Assembly: GCA_046351215.1 (NCBI GenBank)
Contig: JAXLYX010000018.1
Location: 62,001 to 126,000 of the forward strand
Direction: 5' to 3'
DNA length: 64,000 nt
DNA from: JAXLYX01 sp046351215
GTDB taxonomy: Bacteria > Myxococcota_A > Polyangia > Polyangiales > Houyiibacteriaceae
Shown in pieces: positions 8,988-17,466 of this stretch (positions are counted from its first letter, which is position 1; each line of letters begins with the position of its first letter). The notes under the pieces are model-generated. The model did no database searches and was not told the DNA's origin. It was given only the letters and a program-made list of their open reading frames with translations. A program made the translations under genes and the position numbers.

Positions 8988-9004
8988 GTTCGGGAAAACC
9001 GAAC
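8988..9004. terminator. Possible small terminator hairpin after the UbiB-like gene
   Basis: GTTCGG and CCGAAC pair around a GAAAA loop 14 bases after the stop codon. There is no following T-run, so it is a weak intrinsic-terminator candidate. Confidence 0.3.
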
Positions 9005-9066
9005 GTTCGTGACGACAATGCCGAGGCCTCCTTCCCGGGAGGGCCCGGCGGCGGCATCGTGAGGGC

Positions 9067-9603
9067 ATGCCCAAGGGGGGAATGCTCGCGCGTCACGCGT
9101 CGGAGCTCGGGGTGATCCTGGTGCTGGCGCCGCTCGTCTCGGCCGTCGCCGCGCTCCACGAGGCACCGGCGAGCGAGCCGTGGGCGTTGCCGCGCAAGCC
9201 GGAGATCCACCGCTTCGTGGGCTGTGGCTGCGTCGTGGACGGAGAGGAGCACGACCTCGTGGTCGAAGCCGCTTCGGTGGAGCAGGTGCGGATCCGCCCC
9301 GACCACGCCCAGATGACCACGCGACGCACCTACCGCTACGCGTTCGGGGCGCCGGGCCGCGAGGTCCCGCTCGACCTCGGCGACGGCGAGGTCGCCCTCC
9401 CGCGCTCGGTCCGCGGCGACGAGCGGCTCGAGCTGCACGTGCGCTGTGGCGGGGGCCGCCTGCACGTCGAGACGCGCGACCGCGCCGCGACCTTCGACCA
9501 GCACACCGGGGCCCTGATCGCGAGCGGCCCGCGCCGCGCGTCCGACGCACGTCGGAGCGAGCTCTTCGGAGCCCCCGAGATGCGTTGCGACGTCGGCCGC
9601 TGA
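9067..9603 (+). CDS. Uncharacterised exported protein
   Basis: 178 residues beginning at the ATG at 9067. A hydrophobic stretch at about residues 12-29 (LGVILVLAPLVSAVAAL) with a basic N-region suggests an uncleaved anchor or a signal peptide. The remainder is hydrophilic and strand-rich, with a CGC motif near residue 54 and another Cys near 136 that could form disulfides in the periplasm. I do not recognise a family. Codon use matches its neighbours, which supports a real gene. It lies between the UbiB-like gene and the five-gene membrane/two-component operon, 98 bases before the latter, and may be separately transcribed. Confidence 0.5.
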   Translation: MPKGGMLARHASELGVILVLAPLVSAVAALHEAPASEPWALPRKPEIHRFVGCGCVVDGEEHDLVVEAASVEQVRIRPDHAQMTTRRTYRYAFGAPGREVPLDLGDGEVALPRSVRGDERLELHVRCGGGRLHVETRDRAATFDQHTGALIASGPRRASDARRSELFGAPEMRCDVGR

Positions 9604-9701
9604 CGGCTGCCATCGTTTCGCCACGAAACCTCCGACGAACGTCCACCACCGGGCCCGAGGCGCGCCCTCCCCCTCCCGTATCCATCGTGGAGGAGGTTCC
9701 G

Positions 9702-10325
9702 ATGGAGACGATTCCACTCTCGCTCGACGCGACGCTCGACCCCCCGAGGACGAGCTTCGCCGCACGCATCCTGGGCCATTCCGCATCCCCCGACGTCCGC
9801 GAGGCGCTCTTCCGCCTCTCGAGCGGCCTCGGGCTCGCCTGGCTCTTCGGGCTCGCGCTCGGCGCGGGCCATCCGTCCGCGAGCTGGCCCGCGTGGGCCC
9901 TGGGCATCGCCGCGGGTCCGCTCGCCTGCGTCGCCGCCGGGCTCCCTTCGCTGCTCGTGCTGCTGACGCTCTTCGACGTCCGCATCTCCCTCGCCGAGCT
10001 CTTCGACGCGGCCGCCCGCGGCATCGCGACCACCGGGATGCTGCTCGCGGGTCTCGCGCCCCTGGTCCTGCTCTACGTCGGCACCGCACGCGACTCGGTC
10101 GCGACCGATCTGGTCGCCTCCGTCTCGCTCGGGGCCGCGGGTCTCGCAGGCCTCTCCGCGACGATCCGCGCCGTGCTCGCGGTCGCCCGCGCCGAAGGGG
10201 AGACGAGCAAGGCTGCGCTCTCGTTCCTCTCCGCGGGCTACGCCGTCTTCGCGGCGCTCCTCCTCGGACGTCTCTGGCTCCGGGCCGCCCTCGTGCTCGC
10301 GAACGGAGGGCTCCATGTCCACTGA
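9702..10325 (+). CDS. Polytopic membrane protein, first gene of the two-component operon
   Basis: 207 residues. The ATG at 9702 follows a strong ribosome site (GGAGGAGG, 5-6 bases upstream), which decides the start. After a soluble N-terminus of about 45 residues there are four to five predicted membrane segments (around 48-62, 66-95, 112-130, 137-158, 172-195), connected by short loops. No family motif is recognised; the layout recalls Yip1-type proteins but I cannot assign one. The end overlaps the start of the next gene by 11 bases, so translation is coupled. A role in membrane sensing or remodelling linked to the downstream regulator/kinase is inferred from the operon only. Confidence 0.65.
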   Translation: METIPLSLDATLDPPRTSFAARILGHSASPDVREALFRLSSGLGLAWLFGLALGAGHPSASWPAWALGIAAGPLACVAAGLPSLLVLLTLFDVRISLAELFDAAARGIATTGMLLAGLAPLVLLYVGTARDSVATDLVASVSLGAAGLAGLSATIRAVLAVARAEGETSKAALSFLSAGYAVFAALLLGRLWLRAALVLANGGLHVH

Positions 10326-11025
10326 GACCGCCATCCTCACCGAGCTCCTGCGCGATCCGGGGAGCATCGCCGCACGCACCCACGAGGATCGCGGCCTGCG
10401 CGCGCTCGGCCTCGCCTCGATCCTCTCGATCCTCGTCGGAGGAGCGATCTTCGGCGCGGCCGTGGGCAGCTTCCGCGGGCATCTCCAGCTGCTCTTCGCG
10501 GCGCTCAAGGTGCCCCTCGCGCTCTTCCTCACGCTCGCCGTCGCGACGCCGGCGTTCCACGCGATCGCGGCCACGCTCGGGCGTCCCTCGCCCTTCCGCG
10601 CGACCGCTTCGCTCGTGCTCGCCGCGTCGGCGCGCATGGCGCTCGTGCTCCTCGCCTGCGCGCCTCCGCTCTTCCTCGCGATCGATCTCGGCTTCCGCTA
10701 CCACGAGGTCGCGATCCTCGCCGCGGCCGTCTTCGGCCTCGCCGGGCTCGCAGCGCTCGGAGTGCTCCTCCGCGGCCTCGGTCGCGGGCCCGGTCGGCAT
10801 GCCACCGTGATCGCGTTCCTCCTGGTCTACTTCGCCGCCGGCACCCAATCCGCCTGGGTCTTCCGTCCCTATCTCGTCCGGCCGAAGAGCTCGATCGTGC
10901 TCGTGCGACCGAGCGAGGGGGACGCGCTCGACTCGGTGCGGAGGAGCACCCGCTCGGCGATGGGGATCTACGATCGCCCGAGCGCCGAATCGTCGATGCC
11001 GACGCGAGGGGAGGAGCAGCCATGA
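10315..11025 (+). CDS. Polytopic membrane protein, second gene of the two-component operon
   Basis: 236 residues starting at the ATG at 10315, inside the end of the preceding gene. It has about five hydrophobic segments between residues 30 and 180. The N-terminal LLRDPGSIAARTHEDRGLR before the first membrane segment resembles the opening of Yip1-like proteins, but this is only a resemblance. The C-terminal 60 residues are soluble and Arg/Ser-rich. It shares membrane topology and a similar Ala/Leu-rich character with the preceding protein, so the two may be distant paralogues or a heteromer. Its stop codon overlaps the next start in an ATGA arrangement. Confidence 0.65.
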   Translation: MSTETAILTELLRDPGSIAARTHEDRGLRALGLASILSILVGGAIFGAAVGSFRGHLQLLFAALKVPLALFLTLAVATPAFHAIAATLGRPSPFRATASLVLAASARMALVLLACAPPLFLAIDLGFRYHEVAILAAAVFGLAGLAALGVLLRGLGRGPGRHATVIAFLLVYFAAGTQSAWVFRPYLVRPKSSIVLVRPSEGDALDSVRRSTRSAMGIYDRPSAESSMPTRGEEQP

Positions 11026-11693
11026 GCAGCGGCTCGCTCGCCGTGCTCTACGCCGTCGTCGGCGCGGGCATGGCCGTCTACGTCTTCCATCGCTCGGTCG
11101 GGGCCACCCGCACCCGCTTCGCCCACGCCGCGCTGGCGCTCCCGCTCTGGCCGCTCTGGGCCCCGATCGCGCTCTTCGGTCGCGAGGAGCGCGAGCGCGT
11201 GACCGCCCACGGACATCGCTCGCTCGGTCGGATCGAGGCGGCCCTCCGCGAAGGGGTCGAGGCCGCGCGGGGATCGCCGCTCGAGAGCCTGCTCTCCGAG
11301 TCCTCCGCGGAACGCATGAAGGCGGAGGTCGCGCGCGCCGCGGCACGCGAGGCCGAGCTCTCCGCCCTGCTCGCGCGGCCGGAGTTCGACGTGGAGGCCG
11401 CGGAGCGCCGCGTCGCGCGGCTCGAGGTCGAGGGCACGAGCCCACGGGCCCTCGCCACCGCGCGGGTGCACCTCGAGAACGTACGCCGCCTCGTGCACCT
11501 CGCGGATCGCGACGCGCGCGCGCTCGAGGAGCTCGCGGAGCTCGCGGAGGCGCTCCGGACCCAGCTCGTCCTCGCACGGTACGCGGGGTCCTCGCTCGAG
11601 GGCATCGGTGGTATCGTCTCGGAGGTCTGGGCTCGGGTCGAGGGGCTGGGCGAGGCCTTCGAGGACGCCGACGGAGCCACGAGAGAGCGATGA
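11022..11693 (+). CDS. Membrane-anchored coiled-coil protein, third gene of the two-component operon
   Basis: 223 residues from the ATG at 11022 (ATGA overlap with the previous stop; GAGGGGAGGAG upstream). An N-terminal membrane segment (about residues 5-23) and a second hydrophobic patch (about 32-52) are followed by some 160 residues of charged Ala/Glu/Arg/Leu heptad-like sequence, predicting long coiled coils (for example AARAAAREAELSALL, LEELAELAEALRTQLVLAR). There is no enzyme motif. Such a protein could link the two upstream membrane proteins to the cytoplasmic kinase or act as a scaffold. This is inference from topology and from translational coupling on both sides. Confidence 0.65.
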   Translation: MSSGSLAVLYAVVGAGMAVYVFHRSVGATRTRFAHAALALPLWPLWAPIALFGREERERVTAHGHRSLGRIEAALREGVEAARGSPLESLLSESSAERMKAEVARAAAREAELSALLARPEFDVEAAERRVARLEVEGTSPRALATARVHLENVRRLVHLADRDARALEELAELAEALRTQLVLARYAGSSLEGIGGIVSEVWARVEGLGEAFEDADGATRER

Positions 11694-12409
11694 AACGACG
11701 CATCTTGATCGTCGACGACGAGGCCCGGATCCGGGAGGTCGTCGAGTACGCCCTCGCCCGCGAGGGGCTCGAGGTCCTCGCCGTCGACACCGGCCGCGCG
11801 GCCCTCGCCGCGATCGAGCGGGGCGGCATCGATCTCGTCGTGCTCGACGTGATGCTCCCCGAGCTCGACGGGCTCGAGGTCTGCCGGCGCGTCCGCGCCC
11901 TGCCCTCGGCCGATGGTCGGCGCGTTCCGATCCTCTTCCTCTCGGCACGAGGGGAGGAGATCGATCGCGTGCTCGGGCTCGAGCTCGGCGGCGACGACTA
12001 CCTCGTGAAGCCCTTCTCCCCGCGCGAGCTCGTCGCACGGGTCCGCGCGCTCCTTCGCCGCACCGAGGCCACCACCACGCCCGCCGCCGAGCCCGTGCGA
12101 GCGCTCCGCCTGGGCCCCTTGGCGATCGACCTCGACCGACACGAGGTGAAGGTCGGAGCCTCGAAGATCGATCTCACGCGCACCGAGCTCTCGCTCCTCG
12201 CCTCCCTCCTCGAGCGGCCGGGCATCGTCCTCTCGCGCGCCCAGCTCGTCGAGAAGGCCTACGCGTTCGACAACCACGTCACGGAGCGGACGATCGACAC
12301 GCACGTCCGGCGCATCCGCGCGAAGCTGAGGCCCCACGGGCTCGACCCGATCGCGACGGTGCACGGCGTCGGCTACAAGGCGAGCGAGGCCCCGGGAGAA
12401 GCCTCGTGA
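11690..12409 (+). CDS. OmpR/PhoB-family response regulator
   Basis: 239 residues. The receiver domain (1-120) has the acidic pair DDE at 9-11, phospho-acceptor Asp53 in VVLDVMLPELDG, and Lys107 in YLVKPFSP. A winged-helix output domain (about 138-235) ends with the family's ERTIDTHVRRIRAKL and VHGVGYKA. It therefore binds DNA, and dimerisation and promoter control depend on phosphorylation, presumably by the kinase encoded 13 bases downstream. The ATG overlaps the preceding stop (ATGA), tying the regulator to the three upstream membrane and coiled-coil genes. Its target promoters are not visible; autoregulation of the operon is plausible. Confidence 0.93.
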   Translation: MKRRILIVDDEARIREVVEYALAREGLEVLAVDTGRAALAAIERGGIDLVVLDVMLPELDGLEVCRRVRALPSADGRRVPILFLSARGEEIDRVLGLELGGDDYLVKPFSPRELVARVRALLRRTEATTTPAAEPVRALRLGPLAIDLDRHEVKVGASKIDLTRTELSLLASLLERPGIVLSRAQLVEKAYAFDNHVTERTIDTHVRRIRAKLRPHGLDPIATVHGVGYKASEAPGEAS

Positions 12410-12422
12410 TCGGCCTCGGCGG

Positions 12423-13964
12423 ATGAGCGCCCGTCTCCGTGCGTTCGCGAGGCGCGTCCTCGACTTCGTCTTCCGGATCCGGACGCGGCTGCTCGTCGTC
12501 AACGCCGTCGTCGTCCTCGTCCCCATCGCGGGCGTCGAGTTCGCGCGCCTCTACGAGCGCCAGCTGCTCGAGGCCCTCGAGCGCGACATGGGCAACCAGG
12601 CGGTGCTGGTCTCGGAGCTCCTCCGGGACGATCTCGCGCGCGGCCTTCCTCTCGACGCTCCGGCGCACGAGGCCCTGCTCGTCCGTGCGGCGGAGAGGAC
12701 GCGGACGCGCATCCGGATCCTCGACACGCGGGGAGACGTCGTCGCCGACTCGCATCGGAACGGTCCGCCCGAGGGCCCCGAGCCGGCCGTCCCTTGGGCC
12801 TCGTCGGTGCGCGAGATGCCCGACGCCGGCGCGTCGTCCGTCGTGCACCGCCGACGCGGGCCGCGCACGTGGCCCGACGTCCCCGCCCGGGCGGAGGTCC
12901 GAGCGGCGCTCGAGGGCAAGGAATGGGCGACCTACACGCGTGTGCGGGAGCAGAGCCCCGGCGTGCTCCTCTTCCTCGCGCGTCCCGTCCGTGCGGAGGG
13001 TCGCGTCGTCGGCGCGGTCTACGTGGTGCGCTCGACCCAGCCCGTGCTCGTGGGCCTCTACCGGATCCGCGCCGGCCTGGTGAAGGTCCTCGCGGTCGCG
13101 AGCGCGATCACGGTGACCGTCACGCTCCTTCTCGCGTTCTCGATCTCGCGTCCGCTCGGTCGCCTCGCGAAGGCCGCGCGCCGCATCGCGAAGGGCGAGC
13201 GCGACGTGAGCGTGCCCGTCTCGGGCAGCGGCGAGATCCGCGAGCTCGGCGAGGCGTTCGCGACCATGACGGCGCGGCTCGAGGAACGCCTCCGGTACGC
13301 GAGCGATCTCGCGGCCGACGTCGCCCACGAATTCAAGTCGCCGCTCACGTCGATCCGCGGCGCGGCCGAGCTGCTCGCCGAGGGCGCGGCCGACGATCCC
13401 GAGGCCCGCATCCGCTTCCTCGGGAACATCGCGCTCGACGTGGAGCGCCTCGATCGACTGGTCTCGCGCCTCCTCGAGCTCGGACGCATCGAGGCTTCCT
13501 CCCAGGATCCGACGCCGGTCGACGTCGTCGCGCTCGCCGAACGCGTGGCCGAGCGTTCCGAGAGCCCGGACGTGCGCGTCCGGGTCGAGCGCGAGACGCC
13601 CGCCCTTCTCGTCCTCGCGCGCGAAGCCGACCTCGAGACCGCCCTCGCGAACCTGGTCGAGAACGCCGTGAAGTTCTCGCCCGAGGGCGGCGAAGTCGTG
13701 CTCCGCGTCTCGGCCGACGCCCAGCGCGCGCGCCTCTCCGTCGAGGATCGCGGCCCCGGCATCCCCGAGGAGAACCTGCCGCGCCTCTTCGAGCGCTTCT
13801 TCACGACCGACGCCGAGCGGAACGGCACGGGGCTCGGCCTCGCGATCGTCCGCGCGGTCGCTCGAGCGCACGGCGGCGACGTCGAGGTGCGCTCCGCGCC
13901 GGGCGAGGGCGCGACGTTCACGCTCCTGCTCCCTCGTCCGCGCGCCGCACGCGATCCTTCGTGA
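12423..13964 (+). CDS. Membrane sensor histidine kinase (ChvG/CreC-like)
   Basis: 513 residues from the ATG at 12423. Order: a membrane segment at about 22-40 preceded by FRIRTRLLVVN, a periplasmic sensing region of about 170 residues, a second membrane segment near 218-240, a HAMP linker (RPLGRLAKAARRIAKGE), HisKA with the phospho-acceptor His in DVAHEFKSPLTSIRG, and HATPase boxes LVENAVKFSPEG, EDRGPGIPEENL and GTGLGLAIVRAV. The N-terminus (VPIAGVEFARLYERQLLEALERDM) resembles the stimulus-sensing region of ChvG/CreC-type kinases. It is the last gene of the five-gene operon and ends before a strong hairpin at 13980-14011. The signal is unknown; the upstream membrane proteins are candidate partners. 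Confidence 0.92.
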   Translation: MSARLRAFARRVLDFVFRIRTRLLVVNAVVVLVPIAGVEFARLYERQLLEALERDMGNQAVLVSELLRDDLARGLPLDAPAHEALLVRAAERTRTRIRILDTRGDVVADSHRNGPPEGPEPAVPWASSVREMPDAGASSVVHRRRGPRTWPDVPARAEVRAALEGKEWATYTRVREQSPGVLLFLARPVRAEGRVVGAVYVVRSTQPVLVGLYRIRAGLVKVLAVASAITVTVTLLLAFSISRPLGRLAKAARRIAKGERDVSVPVSGSGEIRELGEAFATMTARLEERLRYASDLAADVAHEFKSPLTSIRGAAELLAEGAADDPEARIRFLGNIALDVERLDRLVSRLLELGRIEASSQDPTPVDVVALAERVAERSESPDVRVRVERETPALLVLAREADLETALANLVENAVKFSPEGGEVVLRVSADAQRARLSVEDRGPGIPEENLPRLFERFFTTDAERNGTGLGLAIVRAVARAHGGDVEVRSAPGEGATFTLLLPRPRAARDPS

Positions 13965-13979
13965 GCGCCACGAAGCGAA

Positions 13980-14011
13980 GAGCCGACGGGCCCCGGGGGG
14001 CGCGTCGGCTC
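13980..14011. terminator. Hairpin between convergent genes (terminator candidate)
   Basis: Perfect 9-base arms GAGCCGACG (13980-13988) and CGTCGGCTC (14003-14011) enclose a 14-base G/C loop. The hairpin sits 15 bases after the kinase stop and 43 bases beyond the end of the leftward gene, so it can serve both. No T-run follows, as is common in GC-rich genomes. Confidence 0.5.
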
Positions 14012-14054
14012 GAGCGAGGGTCACGGCTCCCGGCGGAGGACGCCGGAGCGGGCC

Positions 14055-16352
14055 TCAGGGAAGCACGGACTGCAGCGCGGCCGCACGGGCCTCGGCGCGC
14101 TCCCACATGCGGATGTAGCCCTCGGCCGAGCGGAAGAGCGGCTCGAGGTCGGCGTCGGACATCCCCATGTTCCGTGCGTCCTGCACGAGCTCCGGGACGA
14201 GGCCGATGTGGATCATGCCTTCCTGGTCGAAGTCGACCGAGCGCTCGCCGAGCTGCGGGGGCTGGAAGGTGACGTCGCCGCCGAAGGAGGTGAACGGATA
14301 GGTGATGCCGTTCGTCTGTCCGGGACCGCATCCGGCGTCGACACCGAAGCGCGGACGCGGGCCACCGGCGAAGCCGTTGAAGTCGAAACCGAAGCCCTGG
14401 GCCGGATAGCCGCCGTTCGCGGCGATGCTCGCGATGCGGTTGCGGAAGCCCGCGGCCACGTCCGGGTTGCTCGGATCCTGGCAGCGCGGGAGCCCGGTCG
14501 TGGAGATTCCGCCGAGCGTGTAGAGATCGCCGCGGTTGTCGCTCCCGTGCGTGCCCGCCGCCGGGTAGTCGTACTGGTGGAGCATCTCGTAGGCGCGCGC
14601 ATACGCCTTCTTCGGGAGGTGGTCGACCTCGATGATCATCCCGCGGCGCATCATTTCGCGGATCAGCGTCTCGCCGACCGGCGTGAGGCCGTGCGCCTGA
14701 CACCACTCGCCCGGCAGCGCGGGCTTCTGCAGGTTGTTCAGGTTCGGGCCGAAGATCGAGAGCGGGTAGCTCGCGAACTGCGAGGTGTCGATCGGCGGAT
14801 CGCCGTCGTACTGGGCGCGCGGCATGTTCATGCCGCCGAACTGCACAGGGCCGTGATCGAAGACCGCCGGGACGTCGGGACACCCCACGTTCGTGAAGTC
14901 CTCGTAGTAGCCGGTGTTCGCGACGTTGCCGATCTCGATGAAGCCGCGCATTCCGTCGCCGGCCGAGAAGCCGTTGTCGAACTTGTGGACCGGGAACATC
15001 GCCCGGACACCGCGCGCATACCACTGGTCGAGGCGCTCCCGGACGATCTCGGGCGTGCAGGCCGGGAAGCCTTCGCGGGCCCGGACGAAGCAATCGAGGA
15101 CGTTCGAGGTCTCGATCCCGAGGATGACGGCGAGCTTGCCCTCGCCGATGACGCGGCGCGCGTCGGCCGGGGTCGTCACGATGCGGAACCAGCCCTTGCC
15201 GGGTCCGCCGGCTTGGGCGTCGATGTAGCGCTCGAGCGCGTAGGCGGCGCTGATGATGCGGTCGGCGCTCACCATCTCGTTGCAGGAGATGCGGTTCGGC
15301 TGCGTGCCCACGCCGGCTCCGAGCTCGCAGAGCACCTGGTTGCTCGTCACGTGCTGGACCATGAGGCGCAGGCCGCCGAGCCACGCGCGCTCGAGCCAGC
15401 GGTAGTACATCGTCTGGTGCGTCGCCGAGCCCCACGACCTCGGCCAATCCGTGAAGGTCGGATAGCCGTCGGTGTGGTGGTTGAACATGCCGATGTCGCC
15501 GTTGAGCAGCGCGGCCGCGCCGATCTCGATCGAGAACGGAGCGCCTCCGTAGAAGTAGCCGATGAGATCGCTCTTGCCGTCCTCGCCGTGGAACTGCGAG
15601 CAGTCCGAGAGCGCGTGCTCGACGCCGAGGGGATGGAACGGCGCTCCGTGGAAGATGCCGCCCGCTCCGAACGCGAGGTTCGAGAACATGTGCTCGTGCG
15701 CGTCGACGAAGCCGAAGAGGTCGCCGTCCGCGAAGCGCGTCCTGGTCGGCGTGCCCGTCGCGTCGACGGTGAGCTCGGGGAAGTCCTTGCAGCCCGAGGT
15801 CTCGTAGAAGGCGATCCGCGCCGCGTCGCCCTGGCCGTCGACGATGCCGTGCACGCCGAGGTACTTCGAGCTCGCGGCGTTCTGGAGGTAGAAGCGACCC
15901 GGCATCGAGGCGACGGGACGCACCTTCCAGAGCGCCGGGGAGACGAAGCCGTCCTCGTTGCGCGTGATGTCGGACTCGAGCGTCTGGGCGCGATCGAGCG
16001 TCCCACCCTCGCCCGCCACGAGGTAGCGCCCCTCGGCGTCGCGGAGGACGTAGGTCTCGAGGTCGGCGGGCTTCAGGTAGAGCTTCGCGGCCGTCTCCAC
16101 CTCCCGACCGTGGAAGGAGAAGCGGCTCCCGTCGCCGACGGAGACCAGGAGGCGTCCCGTGTCACGCCCCGGCGCCGCCGCATCGATCGCGTAACAACCG
16201 TTGGCGAGGCCGTAGGTATCGGCGCTGTAGGCCTCCGGCCGGGTGCCGTCGTCGACGTTGTCGCAGCCGGCGAGGAAGAGGGCGGTGGAAGCGAGGAAAG
16301 ACGCGAGAAACCGCCCCGGAACCGCCCGGGGACGAGGAAAGAAGAGGGACAT
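14055..16352 (-). CDS. Lipoprotein with beta-trefoil-like N-terminus and M19 (membrane dipeptidase)-like metallohydrolase domain
   Basis: 765 residues. The ATG at 16352 has AGGAGT 8 bases upstream and opens a lipoprotein signal ending FLAGC (Cys30). Residues 45-195 form a strand-rich region with fascin/trefoil-like repeats (GRYLVAGEGG, YLQNAASSKYLG). From about 210 the metallohydrolase begins: HxH in DAHEHMF, GIETSN for the bridging acid, GMIIEVDHLPKKA matching the M19 GxxIDxSH motif, and ATHGSDNRGD. The order matches renal-dipeptidase-like amidohydrolases, though the chain is much longer and the last M19 Asp is not obvious. Substrate unknown. A CRP-like palindrome lies about 100 bases upstream. 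Confidence 0.72.
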   Translation of the reverse strand: MSLFFPRPRAVPGRFLASFLASTALFLAGCDNVDDGTRPEAYSADTYGLANGCYAIDAAAPGRDTGRLLVSVGDGSRFSFHGREVETAAKLYLKPADLETYVLRDAEGRYLVAGEGGTLDRAQTLESDITRNEDGFVSPALWKVRPVASMPGRFYLQNAASSKYLGVHGIVDGQGDAARIAFYETSGCKDFPELTVDATGTPTRTRFADGDLFGFVDAHEHMFSNLAFGAGGIFHGAPFHPLGVEHALSDCSQFHGEDGKSDLIGYFYGGAPFSIEIGAAALLNGDIGMFNHHTDGYPTFTDWPRSWGSATHQTMYYRWLERAWLGGLRLMVQHVTSNQVLCELGAGVGTQPNRISCNEMVSADRIISAAYALERYIDAQAGGPGKGWFRIVTTPADARRVIGEGKLAVILGIETSNVLDCFVRAREGFPACTPEIVRERLDQWYARGVRAMFPVHKFDNGFSAGDGMRGFIEIGNVANTGYYEDFTNVGCPDVPAVFDHGPVQFGGMNMPRAQYDGDPPIDTSQFASYPLSIFGPNLNNLQKPALPGEWCQAHGLTPVGETLIREMMRRGMIIEVDHLPKKAYARAYEMLHQYDYPAAGTHGSDNRGDLYTLGGISTTGLPRCQDPSNPDVAAGFRNRIASIAANGGYPAQGFGFDFNGFAGGPRPRFGVDAGCGPGQTNGITYPFTSFGGDVTFQPPQLGERSVDFDQEGMIHIGLVPELVQDARNMGMSDADLEPLFRSAEGYIRMWERAEARAAALQSVLP

Positions 16353-16454
16353 CGACGAGACTCCTATCGGCGAAGTCAGTCTCTCACGACGGATACGCTC
16401 CTGTCGCGTCCCCGGCTGTGGATTCTTGAAACAGGCGTTGCGGTTTATCAGGCC

Positions 16455-16472
16455 GTGTGAGATACATCACAC
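16455..16472. promoter_or_regulatory. CRP/FNR-superfamily-like operator
   Basis: The sequence TGTGA-GATACA-TCACA (16456-16471), extended to GTGTGA/TCACAC, is an exact match to the enterobacterial CRP consensus TGTGA-N6-TCACA. It lies in an unusually AT-rich patch whose only downstream gene is the leftward M19-like lipoprotein; the centre is about 111 bases from that start codon, and the other flanking gene ends here. A class I activator position is possible. The recognising regulator is not in the window. Confidence 0.5.
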
Positions 16473-16517
16473 AGTTGAACTAGACGTCACGTTCGGAGCA
16501 CAGACCGCCCGATCGGC

Positions 16518-17402
16518 TCAGGAGAGCTCGATCGACCGCCGATCGATGTTCCCGTATTCGAAGCCCTCGACGGCGTAGCGCGTGCTCCTGCCGCCGTCGG
16601 CAGCGCCGAGCACCACGAGCAAGGGTTGGTAGTGATCGGGCGTCGGATGCGCGAGCCGCGCCGCGGGCGCTCGCTGACGGAAGTCGACGAGCGCGTCGAC
16701 GTCCCGCCGCTCGATGGCTTCCTTCGCCCAGGCGTCGAACTCGAGCGCGAAGGCCGGCGGCGGGCCTCGATCGGAGAAGTCGACCATGCGCAGGTTGTGG
16801 ACGAGGTTGCCGCTGCCGACGATCAGCACCCCCTCGTCGCGGAGCGGTGCGAGCGCCCGCCCGAGCTCGTAGAGGCTCCGTTCGCCTTCGGCGGCGGGCA
16901 TCGAGATCTGGAGGATCGGGAGGTCCGCCTCGGGGAAGAGGTGCAGGAACGGGACCCAGAGGCCGTGATCCCAGCCGCGCTCGGCGCGCGCCACGGGGCC
17001 TCGGGACGAGAGCATCGACGCGACGCGCTCGGCGAGCTCGGGCGCGCCGGGTGCGTCGTAGCGCAGGCGGTAGAGCGGCTCGGGGAAGCCGTAGAAATCG
17101 TAGACGAGGCGCGGCCGCACCGAGGTCTCGACCGTGATCGGGGCCGAGTCCCAGTGGGCCGAGATCACGAGGATCGCCTTCGGACGCGGCAGCGCGGCAC
17201 CCCAGGCGCGGAGCGGCTCGCCCTTCCGGGGATCGAGGGCGAGCGTCGGAGCACCGTGCGCGACGAAGAGCGCGGGCATGCGGGTCGTGGTCATGGGGGC
17301 GACGTTCCTCTCGCCGCGCGCGGACCGGCATCCGACGAGCGCGGCCGCCGGAAGGGCGGCTGCGAGGCGGAGGAAGGAGCGGCGACGAACGGGGGATTCC
17401 AC
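16518..17402 (-). CDS. LigB-type extradiol ring-cleavage dioxygenase (4,5-DOPA dioxygenase family) with Tat lipoprotein signal
   Basis: The enzyme core runs from MTTTRMPALFVAHGAPTL, with further family motifs ISAHWDS, VYDFYGFPEPLY, RGWDHGLWVPF, IVGSGNLVHNLR and HPTPDHYQPLLV. It belongs to the YgiD/plant DOPA 4,5-dioxygenase group, which open catechol rings using a bound metal held by the conserved His residues. I extended the start to the GTG at 17402 (294 residues) because this adds a twin-arginine signal RRRSFLRL followed by a hydrophobic core and lipobox ALVGC (Cys25). An ATG at 17294 would give a cytoplasmic enzyme. Divergent from the LysR gene across 64 bases, so that regulator probably controls it. 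Confidence 0.8.
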   Translation of the reverse strand: MESPVRRRSFLRLAAALPAAALVGCRSARGERNVAPMTTTRMPALFVAHGAPTLALDPRKGEPLRAWGAALPRPKAILVISAHWDSAPITVETSVRPRLVYDFYGFPEPLYRLRYDAPGAPELAERVASMLSSRGPVARAERGWDHGLWVPFLHLFPEADLPILQISMPAAEGERSLYELGRALAPLRDEGVLIVGSGNLVHNLRMVDFSDRGPPPAFALEFDAWAKEAIERRDVDALVDFRQRAPAARLAHPTPDHYQPLLVVLGAADGGRSTRYAVEGFEYGNIDRRSIELS

Positions 17403-17466
17403 ACCGGCATTGTCACCACGCCTTCGCACTTCCGGCAGTCTCCGGAGGGAGCGTAGATTGTTTCCC

